Below are positions 12,873 to 23,456 of a stretch of DNA of 64,000 nt, in pieces. The position numbers and the translations under genes are program-made. The stretch is taken from assembly GCA_030068075.1 (NCBI GenBank), contig CM057827.1, positions 70,260,500-70,324,499 of the forward strand, in the 5' to 3' direction. Within the stretch, counting starts at the first letter, position 1, and every line of letters begins with the position of its first letter. Under the pieces are notes generated by a model, which saw only the letters and a list, made by a program, of their open reading frames with translations, was not told where the DNA came from and did not search any database. Source of the stretch: Paguma larvata (taxonomy: Eukaryota; Chordata; Mammalia; Carnivora; Viverridae).

Positions 12873-13244
12873 TTTAAACTTTCATTTTGCCCCCACTCCC
12901 CCTCACAAATAATTTTTAGTTGAGCTTTTTAGAAAATAATGAAAAATAAAGACCGCAGAGGGACTCGGTGCCAGAAGGCTTCACGGACAGCTGTCACTGC
13001 GGCACCCGGATCCCTCCTTCCCCGGGCACGGCCACCTTTCCTGGCAGACACGCCAAGCTGCCAACTGAACAAAACCATGACTGACAGGCTTCTCCCACTG
13101 TACGGTACAGACACAAGGTGCAATATTTTGAAAGAAATCTGGCACGTTAACTCTTAGACCATTTCCCGATACTCACAGGCGTCAAGGGGTTCGTGCTAAA
13201 GGCCTTAACTTCACTACCGCCACCAGCAGGGCACACGCTCCCCT

Positions 13245-13262
13245 CCCCCCCCCCCCCCCCCC
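13245..13262 (+). repeat. (C)18 run
   Basis: Homopolymer; likely variable and error-prone in sequencing. Confidence 0.95.
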
Positions 13263-13652
13263 AGTGAGTGGGGTAGAGTGTGCTTGCGCTTTTCACTGAG
13301 ACCCACTTCTTAATCCCTCTCTGATATGTTTGCCACTACAGAGTCCCAGAGTCCCAACCGGCCTCGGCCTGCTTGGGTCTCAGCGACACAGCGGAGTCTG
13401 GCTAGGAGACCACACAGGGAGGGCCCTGTCTTCCTCCTCCTGCTCCTCAACCCTGGCCGGCCCATTACTTAGCAATGTCTCTATTTTTGTCGTGCTCATT
13501 ATACTGCAGTGCTCTTCATTTTCATCTCATTATTGTTGGCGGGGTCATCTGGAGGCTTCGTTGCCCAGGAGACCGGAAGGGGAGGGTAGGGGCTGCGCAC
13601 TCCGCTGTCTTCCGCAGGCGTGGCTCATCCATCATCTGACAATACACTCTCG

Positions 13653-13654
<2 letters not shown>

Positions 13655-13682
<28 letters not shown>
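13655..13682 (+). repeat. (TC)14 microsatellite
   Basis: Pure dinucleotide run not attached to a SINE. Confidence 0.95.
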
Positions 13683-13686
<4 letters not shown>

Positions 13687-14235
13687 GGTTGTATGGTGAC
13701 CACCAGAGCCCATCGGTTGTTCTGGCTCTTTCTCCTTCCAGAAGTGTGATCTTTTCCTTCTTAAACAGAGAGGGAGAAACATATCTATATTTTATAGACA
13801 GATACGTAATTGACAGAGAAAACAGAGCAGCCACGCAAATCCCTTGTGTGAATCTTTCGGGGAAGAAAAAATGTCTCCGGGCAACTGACTGCAGGATTAG
13901 AAGCATGTGGGAGAGAAACGCTCCTGCCCTGAAGAACACAGGTCACTGGCTACTTCCCCAGCTAACGTGGCGTGGGGCCCGTGGCTAGAAAAGAAGTCCC
14001 CAAAGCGCATTTGCACAAAGGCCGCCAGTACTTTTGCCCTAGACTCCACTGCAGCAACATGAAATAGGTTAGGGTCTCAAGGAGGTGGCCCCAGGCCAAA
14101 GGGGAATGAGGCACTGTTTTGAGAGGAACCGATGCCCTTTGCCTCTGTCCCCAACCCTGAGGTTCTGCCCCTCCCTCCACACCCTCTGCACCCCAATGGC
14201 AGAGACAGGGCTCCCCAAGCCCCAAGCTTTCCCGC

Positions 14236-14480
14236 CTGTGCCTTTCTTCACGTGCGGTCTCTCTGCTGGAGCTGTTCCCTCTTGTCCTGTGAAATCAGAT
14301 CTCAGATGTCACTTCTTTAGTGAACACTTCCCAGACTCCTAGCCTCTATCCCCCTGGCATTGTTAGACTTGCTTTCCTCTGAGGTCCTATAGCACTTCGT
14401 TCCCAGATTGTTAAGGTTGACTGTCCACTGCCCGACTCTCCCCCTTGTTTTTGTATCGCCAGACTGTGCTGGGTGCTGAT
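14236..14480 (+). mobile_element. L2 fragment
   Basis: GTTCCCTCTTGTCC, TCAGATGTCACTTC and TATAGCACTTCG fall in L2 order. Confidence 0.5.
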
Positions 14481-14554
14481 GCACAGCACACAGCTTAGCT
14501 GGATACACTAAACGGGGAGTGATTAATTAGAGACGATGATGTGAAGCACCTCAC

Positions 14555-14700
14555 GACTGACGGTTTGCTTTGTGCCGGGCACTGTGCTGAGAACTCGACA
14601 GGCACTATCCCCCTTAATCCTCACCATAGTCAAGAGGTAGGTGCCATTACTCCCCTACCTGGAAGAGGATAACTAACTCACTCAAGGCCATGTGCATACA
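14555..14700 (+). mobile_element. MIR SINE
   Basis: GCCGGGCACTGTGCTGAG, then TTAATCCTCACCATAG and CTCACTCAAGGCC. Confidence 0.65.
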
Positions 14701-14739
14701 CCTCTCTACGGATTTGCTTTCACTACACACACAGTAGCA

Positions 14740-14945
14740 TACTCTACACACGGCCTACACCTTGCTTTTCTTCCCGGAGATTGCTCCATTATCAGTAGTT
14801 TCAGACCTATAACCATTCTTCTTAACAGATCTAGAGTATTCCATAAATCGGTATGCTATACCTTCCTTAGTCATCCCCTGTTGGTGGGCATTTAGGTGGT
14901 TTCCTGTCTTTTGCTATTATGCATGGGGCTGAAAAGTGTACGCTT
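14740..14945 (-). mobile_element. L1M 3' fragment
   Basis: Minus-strand L1M: ATTCCATAAATCGGTATG, then GTTGGTGGGCATTTAGGTGG and TTTTGCTATTATGCA. Confidence 0.6.
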
Positions 14946-15984
14946 GCCCACAAATCTCAACACAAGTTATATTACGTTCCATGCAAATGCTTGGTCCTTT
15001 GGGAATTTTGGTAACAAATGAGGTAGGGATTCAGTAAAGATGCTGGCCACTCTACTCTACAATGGCCGAATATCTTACCCGGCACGTAGTCAGTGCTTGT
15101 AAATGTCACCAGTGACAGTGGCGATGGTGAGAGGCAACAGCAGTCACTGTAGCACACCATCAGGTGCGTTTCTGAGCATGCCGTCAGTCTACAGCATTAA
15201 GGATGGCTCCCTGGAAGTCTTTTAACTCTCAGTGTCTAAGTCCTAAAAGTCACGCATCAGAATTAATAAGTTTGCAAAGCTTCCTAAGAGCACGTTCTGA
15301 CCTGCGGAGGGGAGAAAGATATCACAACGCTTATAGTCATGGGCTGCACCAAATGGTGATGAGCCAGGGTGGAGGAGCTTCTGGAGACAAACTGTGGGTA
15401 ATGTATGCGAGGCGTTCCCTGTGGACTGCTTCAGAAGACCTGCTGTTAGTGGGTGCAGGCTAATCGGGTTGGCCTTGGGCTGGAGGAAATTGGAGACATG
15501 GTCTCATGTTGGGCGAGGTGGTGTCCGAGGAGGCAAGGCCAGCAGGGGTCAGGCTAGAGCTCTGAAGGCAGAACTGACCTTTGTTGATATGAGAACATAA
15601 AGGGCCTATGGTGGGCAGCTAGAAGCTTCTGTTCATGCCTGAGAGAAGATAGAGGATGCCAAGGATGCCACAGAGAGAATGTGAGCTAGGAATCTCGTCA
15701 ACTTTAAGGATCGTCTGAGGAAGATGCTCTCTTAGCCAGGCGGGTTGAAGTGCAAGCCCTACTAGCTGGGGAGCCCTAGGAGATGAGGAGAAATAGTTCT
15801 GGGGTGGGGTGGCCACTCCCCAATCAGTGTGCCTAGAAGAGGGGCAAAAGCTGCTCCTTAGTGCTGGAGTTGCTGGGCACAAGCAAATCTCTTGCTGGGA
15901 CGGGGTGGGGGCATCTACAGGGAATAATTGAACAGTATGTCGTGTTTCCAAGCTCTGTGTAAGGACTTGGGAATAAGACATCAT

Positions 15985-16115
15985 ACTAACAGCTAATATC
16001 TACTATAACCAGGCCCAGGCATTAATTCATTTGATTCTCCTCACAGGCCTGCAAATTTATCCCCATTTTATACATGAGAAAACCGAGTCACAGAGAGGTT
16101 GACCTCCAGAATTGA
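15985..16115 (+). mobile_element. MIR SINE
   Basis: CCAGGCATTAATTCATTTG, then CCCCATTTTATACATGAG and GTCACAGAGAGG. Confidence 0.65.
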
Positions 16116-17016
16116 AGTCACATAACTTGCATCTTTTAAAGAAATTTGATCATCCGTTTAGCCCTGGGGGATGCTCTTACAGATCACCTGCTGTTCCCGA
16201 AGATGTGATCTTCACGAGGATAGCCCCCAGCAGGACGATCGGGCCTTGGGTCGTGATTGGGACTTTCCTAAACCCCTCTAGGAACAGGCAGACCTCAGTA
16301 CCACACTGCTCCTCCCCGGCCCTCCAGGGTGAGGGCTGCAGTAGAGATAGAAGCTGCTTCTCCAAATAGCCCTCCCATGGAATAGTGGGAGTAAAAGCAC
16401 TGACTTAGGAGTCAGGAAGCCCAGGGCTGGGGCAGATGGAACGGAGAGACAGCCGGAAAGGAAGGAAGGAGATGGGCTTTGCAAAGTAACCAGCTATGGG
16501 TGGAACACAGAGGTCACTGGATCCCCCTATGTCGGGTAGGCTCCAGCAGGAGTCAGGCAAACTCTGGGGACAAACGGGGAGGGTGTGGCAGGTTTCGGGC
16601 CTCATACTGCAAATGAACCTTACCCATTGGAAAAGCTGGGATGTCCCAACATGGAAATTGGGATTTGCTTCACTTCAGCTTAACAGCAAGTCCTTTGCCT
16701 CCACCAGCTTGGGAGAGGTGGCGTGATTTCCTCAGAAAAGCACTGCTTTAGCTGCGGGTCATCTCCTAAGAATGTACTGCTTTGTCCTCTCCAGCCCCAC
16801 GCCCCAGCCAGGGCTAGACAGATCGGGCTTTGTCATGTCTCCAAGCACGTATCTGCTGGCCTGGCCTGGACAAGCAAAACATGCAGTCAGAAAAAGAATG
16901 AAGCTGACTGCCTTTGGCAGCCCAAGACCTCCATGGTGCCAGCCCCAGGCCCATCCATCATGCTCATCCCTCCCTCACTGCCCACTGAGAAGAAAGAGGG
17001 CAAAACCGAGCTGTTC

Positions 17017-17226
17017 TGGGGCACCTAGGTGGCTCAGTCGGTTAAGCATCCAACTTCCACTCAGGTCATGATCTCATGGTATGTGAGTTCGAGCCCCACG
17101 TCGGGCTCCAGCTCAGAGCCTGGAGCCTGCTTCCAATTCTGTCTCCCTCTCTCTCTGCCCCTCCCCCACCTGTCCTCTGTCTCTCTCTCTCAAAAATACA
17201 TAAACGTTTAAAAAAATTTTTTTTGA
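17017..17226 (+). mobile_element. Felid tRNA-Lys SINE
   Basis: Complete head and tail; a short deletion follows GTCGGGCTC. Confidence 0.92.
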
Positions 17227-19149
17227 AATAGAGCTGTCCCCCTTTCATCAGCTGCACCTGTGACAATCATAATGTCCCAGGACCTCTGTCCCTGCTCTGG
17301 TCTGCGAGGTGCTCTGGAGCTGTCCTTCCAACCCCCACAGGTTGTCATGGTGTCCGCTGCTCAGACTCCTCACTGGACAGAGCAGAAGACTGTCTCCATG
17401 GCAATGAAAAGAATCTGTGGAGGAAGGACGTTGGCCTTGGAAATGAATTCACGAGAGCCCGCCTGGGAAATGAGCTCTTCCTGAGAGGTCCGGAGAGACG
17501 CCTCTCGTGGAGACAAAGTTCTTTAGCCGTTCCAGCCCAGGTTTCTAACAGCCGTGCCTCCATCTCTGTCTACCCTCTGGCCGTGGAGGAAGCCCAACTC
17601 CAGATCCCCGACCGGACCCATAAAAAGTGCTGGTCTGGACCGCATGGTTGGGGCGGGGAACGCCTGAGCCGGCTGTGCTGCACAGCTGGCGTCCCTGCCC
17701 ACTCTGCTCCTCCTCGAAGTCTCTCTCCCATCTGACGGAACCCTGGGCCCACTCCTCCTTGCCAAGGTGTGAGCCAATCCGATGAAAATGGTGCCTCCCC
17801 CTTCCCAGGGTTATCACAGACCCTTCCTTAATAAGACCAACGGATCTCAGCTGGCCCGCTGCAGTCCTCGGGAGACATTTCTGCCCTGCGCGTGTGCCTT
17901 TCCCTCCTGCTCTTCACACCACGAATCTCGGCGTTGGCATGGTTCGAGCTCCCAGTAAAGCAGGGAGGGTACTAGGCTTCTTTGAAACTCCTAATCCCTT
18001 TCTAACCCGGCAGCCGCACAGCTGGAATCAGGCTGGGCCGGGTTAGGAGATACGGCCTTTTCTACCTCAGCCTCCCAGGCAGGAATCTGTCTCCCCACCT
18101 GCTTCAGGCACCCAGCGACCCCTTTTCTCTCCCCATCAATCCTTGCTCTCACAGAGAGATCAGAAACCCATTCACACTTGAATGTGAGCAATGACGGATC
18201 TAAGCAGCTTCTCTCGGGGAGGTCAGAAGCGAAGTTGTAAGGAATGAGCTCCTAAGTGGACTTTCAGGCACCAGTTTAAAGGACATAAAGGGTCATAAGA
18301 GGAGGGTTTGGACTTCGCTCTTCGAGAGAAAAAGAAAAAAGCGACGTGGATCTTTCTTCCAAAGCATTTCTTTGCACTTGCTGACTCCCTTGGACAATAA
18401 AGGGTTTGTTTGGCTTTAACTTCTAGTTCTTAAGCCAAGGAGTGTGATTTCACAAAACTCGGCTACACTAAAGCTGGGTGTGGGGTCGCCAATGGAGGAC
18501 TTGCCCGATGTCACTGCTTCCTCCTCGCTAGCAGCCCAAGAGCACAGCCTCATAGCCACACCTATGGAGCAGCCTACAGTGGGGCTGGCACCCCACCCCG
18601 CCTCCCCTCCCCTCCTCTGCTCAGTAACCCTGGGCTCTGCCTGGGACTTCTCACTTCCTGAAAACAAATCCTTCATCAAGTACACTTCAGTTCAGGCACC
18701 AGCTGTGCCACTTATTTCACTACGTGACTGTCTTTACTTGAATTCCTCCAAAATCAGAGGCTACACCGGTAAGTCCTTTGCGATGTGGTCATGGGGCACA
18801 GAAGTGAGGGGGCGGGAGGAGAGACACGGGGCAGCCTCTGCCGGGGGCCACGGGAATGGACTCCACACAGACTCACTGAGGAAGTATGATGCCTTCCTGT
18901 TCATCCTCCCACAGGGCTCCCCACCGACCGAGGCTGCCCCTGCCCCTGGCAGTCACCCCACTGCCCCACCCCACTGACGACACACGGGACTCCCTCTGCA
19001 CTCCCCTGGGCAGAAAAGCAGATGATTCGTGGTAGGTGTTGCAGGCGCGTCTGAGCTCCCCAGGAACCATCCACCTACACTTTGGCTGACATCTGAGGTG
19101 GGCTGAGGGGATGCGGCCACACCTTGCCATGTTACTGAAGTTTTCTAGA

Positions 19150-19300
19150 ATCTCAGGTTCTCCGAAGGTAAAATGGGGCTAAGATCTGCCCTGCCTCACA
19201 GAGTCGTTACTATCTTTAAAAGGGAGAATTCCCGAGAAGCACGCAGCCCTGTTCTTGACCCAGAATAAGGCTCAGTAAGTGGTGGCTACTACTCTTACTG
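19150..19300 (-). mobile_element. MIR-like fragment
   Basis: GGTAAAATGGGGCTAAGATC with CTGCCTCACAGAGTCGTTAC resembles reversed MIR. Strongly decayed. Confidence 0.4.
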
Positions 19301-20011
19301 TGACTGGGGGACAGTGGGGGTTGCCTATGTTGCACTAAGGCCCTGGGGGTCTGTTCCCCACCCCAACCCCTCTCTTTGGCGGGACCCAAATTGGGCAGGA
19401 CTGGAAGTCATTCGGGAGCTGAATCTCAAGGAAGCAGCCTGAGTTCTGGGTCTAGAAAACTCTAAGAGTTTTTCCTTCCTTTCCCAAAGGAAAGACAAAC
19501 CCTTTCTGGAGTGCAAGAGGCAGTGAGGGCTATAGCTCCAGAGGGGCTAGGGAGGAAAATCTTGCTTTTTCTAGAAGGAACCGTTTCCTTATGTGGTTTG
19601 CCTCTGCCCTTTCCAGGAATTTAGGGTCTAAGAAGGGGTTCCCAGAAACAGGAAGAACTAGACACACCAGATTGACCCTGCAGGAGAGGAATTCATTCAT
19701 TCACAATCCATTCAATTATTCAACAAACCCGCAATGAAAAGTTTCCTGGTGCTGAGCTTTCTGCTAGTGGCAGGGGCTTCCGAGATGCAAGACCATCTCT
19801 GAGCCGAAGAAGAAAACAGAGCACTCTGACAACGATGCCCACGCACTGCAGTAGGCTGTAGGCTGCCCTGGGCGATGGGTTGTGACAAAGGCAGCAGTGT
19901 GTGCAGAGACCTCAAGCAACAGAGAGCACAGCCTGGGGGGACCTGCGACCTCCTTCGGCTGGCAAGAGTAAAGCTCCTGAGTCAAGTGATGGTTTAAAAA
20001 ACAGAGCGACA

Positions 20012-20448
20012 GGGGCTCCTGGGTGGTGGCTCAATTGGTTAAGCGTCTGACTTTTCTTAATGTTTGTTTATTTTTGGAAGAGAGAGACAGACCATGAACA
20101 AGGGAGGGGCAGAGAGAGAGGGAGACATAGAATCCGAAGCAGGCTGCAGCACAGAGCCCAATGTGGGGCTCGAACTCAAGAACCGTGAGATCATGACCTG
20201 AGCCAAAGTTGGAGGTTCAACTGACTGAGCCTCCCAGGTGCCCCAAGTGTCTGACACTTGATTTCAACTCAGGTCATGATCCCATGGTTCGTGAGTATGA
20301 GCCCCGTGTCAGGCTCCGCACTGTCAGCACGGAGCCTGCCTGGGATTCTCTCTCTCCCCCTCTCTCCCTCTCTGCTCCTCCCTCACTTGTGTGCTCTCTC
20401 TCCCTCTCTCAAAATAAATAAATAAACTTTAAAAAAATTGTTTTAAAC
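20012..20448 (+). mobile_element. Felid SINE interrupted by an opposite-strand SINE
   Basis: Head at 20012-20051 and body/tail at 20245-20448; the intervening minus-strand SINE created an 11-base duplication (one mismatch). Confidence 0.9.
20052..20244 (-). mobile_element. Felid SINE nested inside another SINE
   Basis: Reverse-oriented element; duplication AAGYGTCTGAC at 20041-20051 and 20245-20255. Confidence 0.9.
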
Positions 20449-21109
20449 AAAACAAAAACAAAACCAGAGTGACAAAGGAGGCAGTGGTCAGGATCCGAGG
20501 AGTTGTTCCCCACACAAAGGCATCTGGCCTCATCCTGAGGCTGATGGAAAGCTATCTCCACCAAAGGACTTATTCCATACCCCTCTGCCCAGCCCCTCGT
20601 CCTTGGAAAAGCTGTAGCTTCTGCATCAACGGTGATATCCCCAACTATCTTAGAAGTGAAGGGAGAATGGAAAGCAACCAAAACCTCTCTGCCGATAAAG
20701 TTTGGGCCTCTGCTAAAAACACCGCCAGCCATGGAGCCTTTCTTCCTCTCCTTCTACTTATTGAAAAATGGTCCACACGGTATCCTGAGTCGCCTTTCTA
20801 GTTCCACCGAGAAAGTTCATAGCGCCGCTGTGGAGTCTCAGGTGCAATAAATATTGGGTGGACACGTGGATGAAAGGAAGGCCAAACAGTGGGAATAAGG
20901 ACAGATGAGAGGAGCCCCGGAACTGATAAATACACGTATGTGCTTGCACGTGCCCAGACTGTCTTTGGGAACAGCGATGGCCTCTGGGGTAGGGAAGTAG
21001 ATTCTAGGGTTCAAGTGTGGAAGGGAGACTCGCCTTTCACTTTTCACCCTTTTGAAGTCCTTCAATTTGTAACCATGTTCGTTTAAAATACTTTTTAAGA
21101 ATAAATGCA

Positions 21110-21314
21110 GGGGCGCCTGGGTGGTGCAGTCGGTTAAGCATCCGACTTCAGCTCAGGTCATGATCTCACAGTTTGTGGGTTTGAGCCCCGTGTCGGGCTC
21201 TGTGCGGACAGCTCAGAGCCTGGAGCCTGCTTCGGATTCTGTCTCCCTCTCTCTCTGCTCCTCCCTCACTCATGCTCTGTCTCTCAAAAATTAAAATAAA
21301 CATTAAAAAAAAAA
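21110..21314 (+). mobile_element. Felid tRNA-Lys SINE
   Basis: Flanked by AAGAATAAATRCA (21097-21109, 21315-21327). Confidence 0.93.
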
Positions 21315-21726
21315 AAGAATAAATACATGTACTGTCAATACCCTCCAGCCAAAGGCCACCGCAAATACATCCGTAGTCAAATAAAATTGGGTTTATTTAC
21401 TCTTAGCTAATAAGGGAGACCATACCCCGTGGGGACGTGTGGGGCATCTCACTAACAGAATGTTAGAAAGGACTTATCAGATCAGGCTTATGTTGGGTGA
21501 TTTTGAGGAGGATTCAAGGAAGCGAGGCTTTCCTTTGGATTGGATACCGGGATAACTCTGTGACTGGAATCTTAATCATAAGTATCTTAATTTGTATGTA
21601 GAAGGAGGGAAGAAAAGGGCAAAGTTACGGGGGATGTTGACAAAGTAGCAGCTGTCACTCATTATTCAGAATGGAGGACGGAGGTTCAGATTTTTGTAGT
21701 TTGGACAATAATTTGTCTGTGTTCAG

Positions 21727-21845
21727 GGCCTTGTGGGGGGCTCGATTGAGTAAGCACCTCACTTGATTTCAGCTCAGGTCGTGATCTCGCAGTGTGTGAG
21801 TCTGAGTCCCATATCGGGCTCTGTGTGGTATGGAGCCTGCTTGGG

Positions 21846-21893
<48 letters not shown>

Positions 21894-21921
21894 ATAAATA
21901 TAAAAGAATCTCCCTTAAAAA
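21727..21921 (+). mobile_element. Felid tRNA-Lys SINE with 20-base duplication
   Basis: Perfect 20-base direct repeats at 21707-21726 and 21922-21941. The element contains a long (TC)n run (about 21852-21891). Confidence 0.92.
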
Positions 21922-22639
21922 AATAATTTGTCTGTGTTCAGACATGATTACAGAGTGATCTTTTTTTGTCTTCACCCATCAAGGGAACAGAGTGGGCTTG
22001 TCTGGTGGTGGTATACCCCAGAATTGTTTATGTCCACTGCCTGGCTGGGAGGCCAGGCCATCAGCACCAAGGCCTGGCTAAGCGTGCCAGGTCAGCCCCA
22101 GGCTACCAGGGGCTGCTCCTCTCTTTCTAGGCACCCTTCAAACTAAAGAGTACAGATATTAATTCGGTTAGTTGTTTTCACTATACTGCCTGAGTAGTAT
22201 AGAGATTGAGCATATTTTTTTAATATGGATTCAACACTAAATAAGGATCACTTCAGCAACATTTTGTGAGATACCAAAAAGCTTTAATACAATATATTCT
22301 AAAGCCTGAGCTAGGGCAGGTCCCTGAGAATGGGCCCACTGGTGGCTGGCAGAGAGGGCCAGGCTCTCTGACCATCAATACCATAGCGAAGGCACGTGGG
22401 CAGGTGTTAGTGTCAGCTCCAGTCTTAGTCAGCTTGGGCTGCTACAACAACATACCTTAGACGGCCTGGCTTAACAACAGACATTTATTTCTTACAGTTC
22501 CAGAGGCTCGGTATCTGAGATCAGGGTGCCTCCTTAGTCAGGTTCTGGTGAAAGCAATTTTCCTGATTTCCAATGGTCATTTTCTTGCTCTATCCTCACC
22601 TGGTGAAGAGAGCGAGAGCTCTCATATACTCCCCCATCC

Positions 22640-22876
22640 CACCTTTTTAAAAATTTTTTTTTAATTTTTAAAAATGTTTTCTTTATTTTTGAGAGCAGGA
22701 GAGACAAAGCATGAGCAGGGGAGGGGCAGAGAGAGAGGGAGACACAGAATCCGAAGCAGACTCCAGGCTCTGAGCTGTCAGCACACAGCCCAATGCGGGG
22801 CTTGAACTCACGGACTGCGAGATCATGACCCGAGTCAAAGCCCAACACTCAACCGACTGAGCCACCCGGGCACCCC
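22640..22876 (-). mobile_element. Felid tRNA-Lys SINE
   Basis: Reverse orientation, ends GAGCCACCCGGGCACCCC; inside the MLT1A-like LTR. Confidence 0.92.
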
Positions 22877-22883
22877 TTTAATT

Positions 22884-23078
22884 TGTTTTTAACATTTATT
22901 TATTTTTGAGAGAGAGAAAGAATGCAAGCACAGATAGGAGAGGGGCAGAGAGAGGGAGACAGAGAAGCTGAAGCAGGCTCCGCGCTGTCAGCACAGTGTG
23001 AATCACAAACCGTGAGGTCATGACCGGAGCCGAAATCGAGAGTCAGCTGCTTAACCCACTGAGCCACCCAGGTGCCCC
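22884..23078 (-). mobile_element. Felid tRNA-Lys SINE
   Basis: Reverse orientation, next to the previous copy; shortened body. Confidence 0.9.
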
Positions 23079-23165
23079 TCATGTCCCTTTTATAAGAGCA
23101 CTCACTCCATCATGAAGGCTGCACTCTCGCCTTACCTAACCCAAATTACAAAGACCCCCATTTCC

Positions 23166-23371
23166 TGGGGCTCCCGGGTGGCTCCATGGATTAAGCCTCT
23201 GACTCTTGATTTCAGCTCAGGTCATCATCTCTCGGTTCATGAATTCGAGCCCCACATCGGGCTCTGTGCTGATCGTATGGAGCCTCCTTGGGATTCCTTC
23301 TCCTTCTCTCTCTGCCGCTCCCCCACTCACCCTCTCAGTCTCAAAATAAATAAAAATAAACTTAAAAAAAA
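23166..23371 (+). mobile_element. Felid tRNA-Lys SINE
   Basis: Plus-strand copy in the same LTR; TTGATTTCAGCTCAGG subtype. Confidence 0.92.
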
Positions 23372-23456
23372 GGCCCCATCTCCAAATACCATCATATTAG
23401 GGGTTAGGGTTTCAATATATGAATTTTAGGGGTACATAGACTTTCAGTCCACAGCA

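Larger units (their letters stand above)
12873..14235. other. No gene recognised
   Basis: Moderately GC-rich, with the C18 and TC14 tracts; no coding exon supported. Confidence 0.55.
16116..20011. other. Mostly unique intergenic sequence
   Basis: Apart from a SINE at 17017, an MIR relic near 19150 and L2-like bases near 19690, no feature is recognised. Open frames up to 177 codons lack similarity. Confidence 0.55.
20449..22431. other. Intergenic between SINEs
   Basis: Nothing recognised beyond the SINEs at 21110 and 21727. Confidence 0.5.
22432..23456 (-). mobile_element. MLT1A-like LTR with three SINE insertions
   Basis: Reverse-oriented LTR: CTTAGTCAGCTTGGGCTGC at one end, CCCCATCTCCAAATACC and GGGGTTAGGGTTTCAAT near the other. 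SINEs occupy 22640-22876, 22884-23078 and 23166-23371. Confidence 0.7.
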
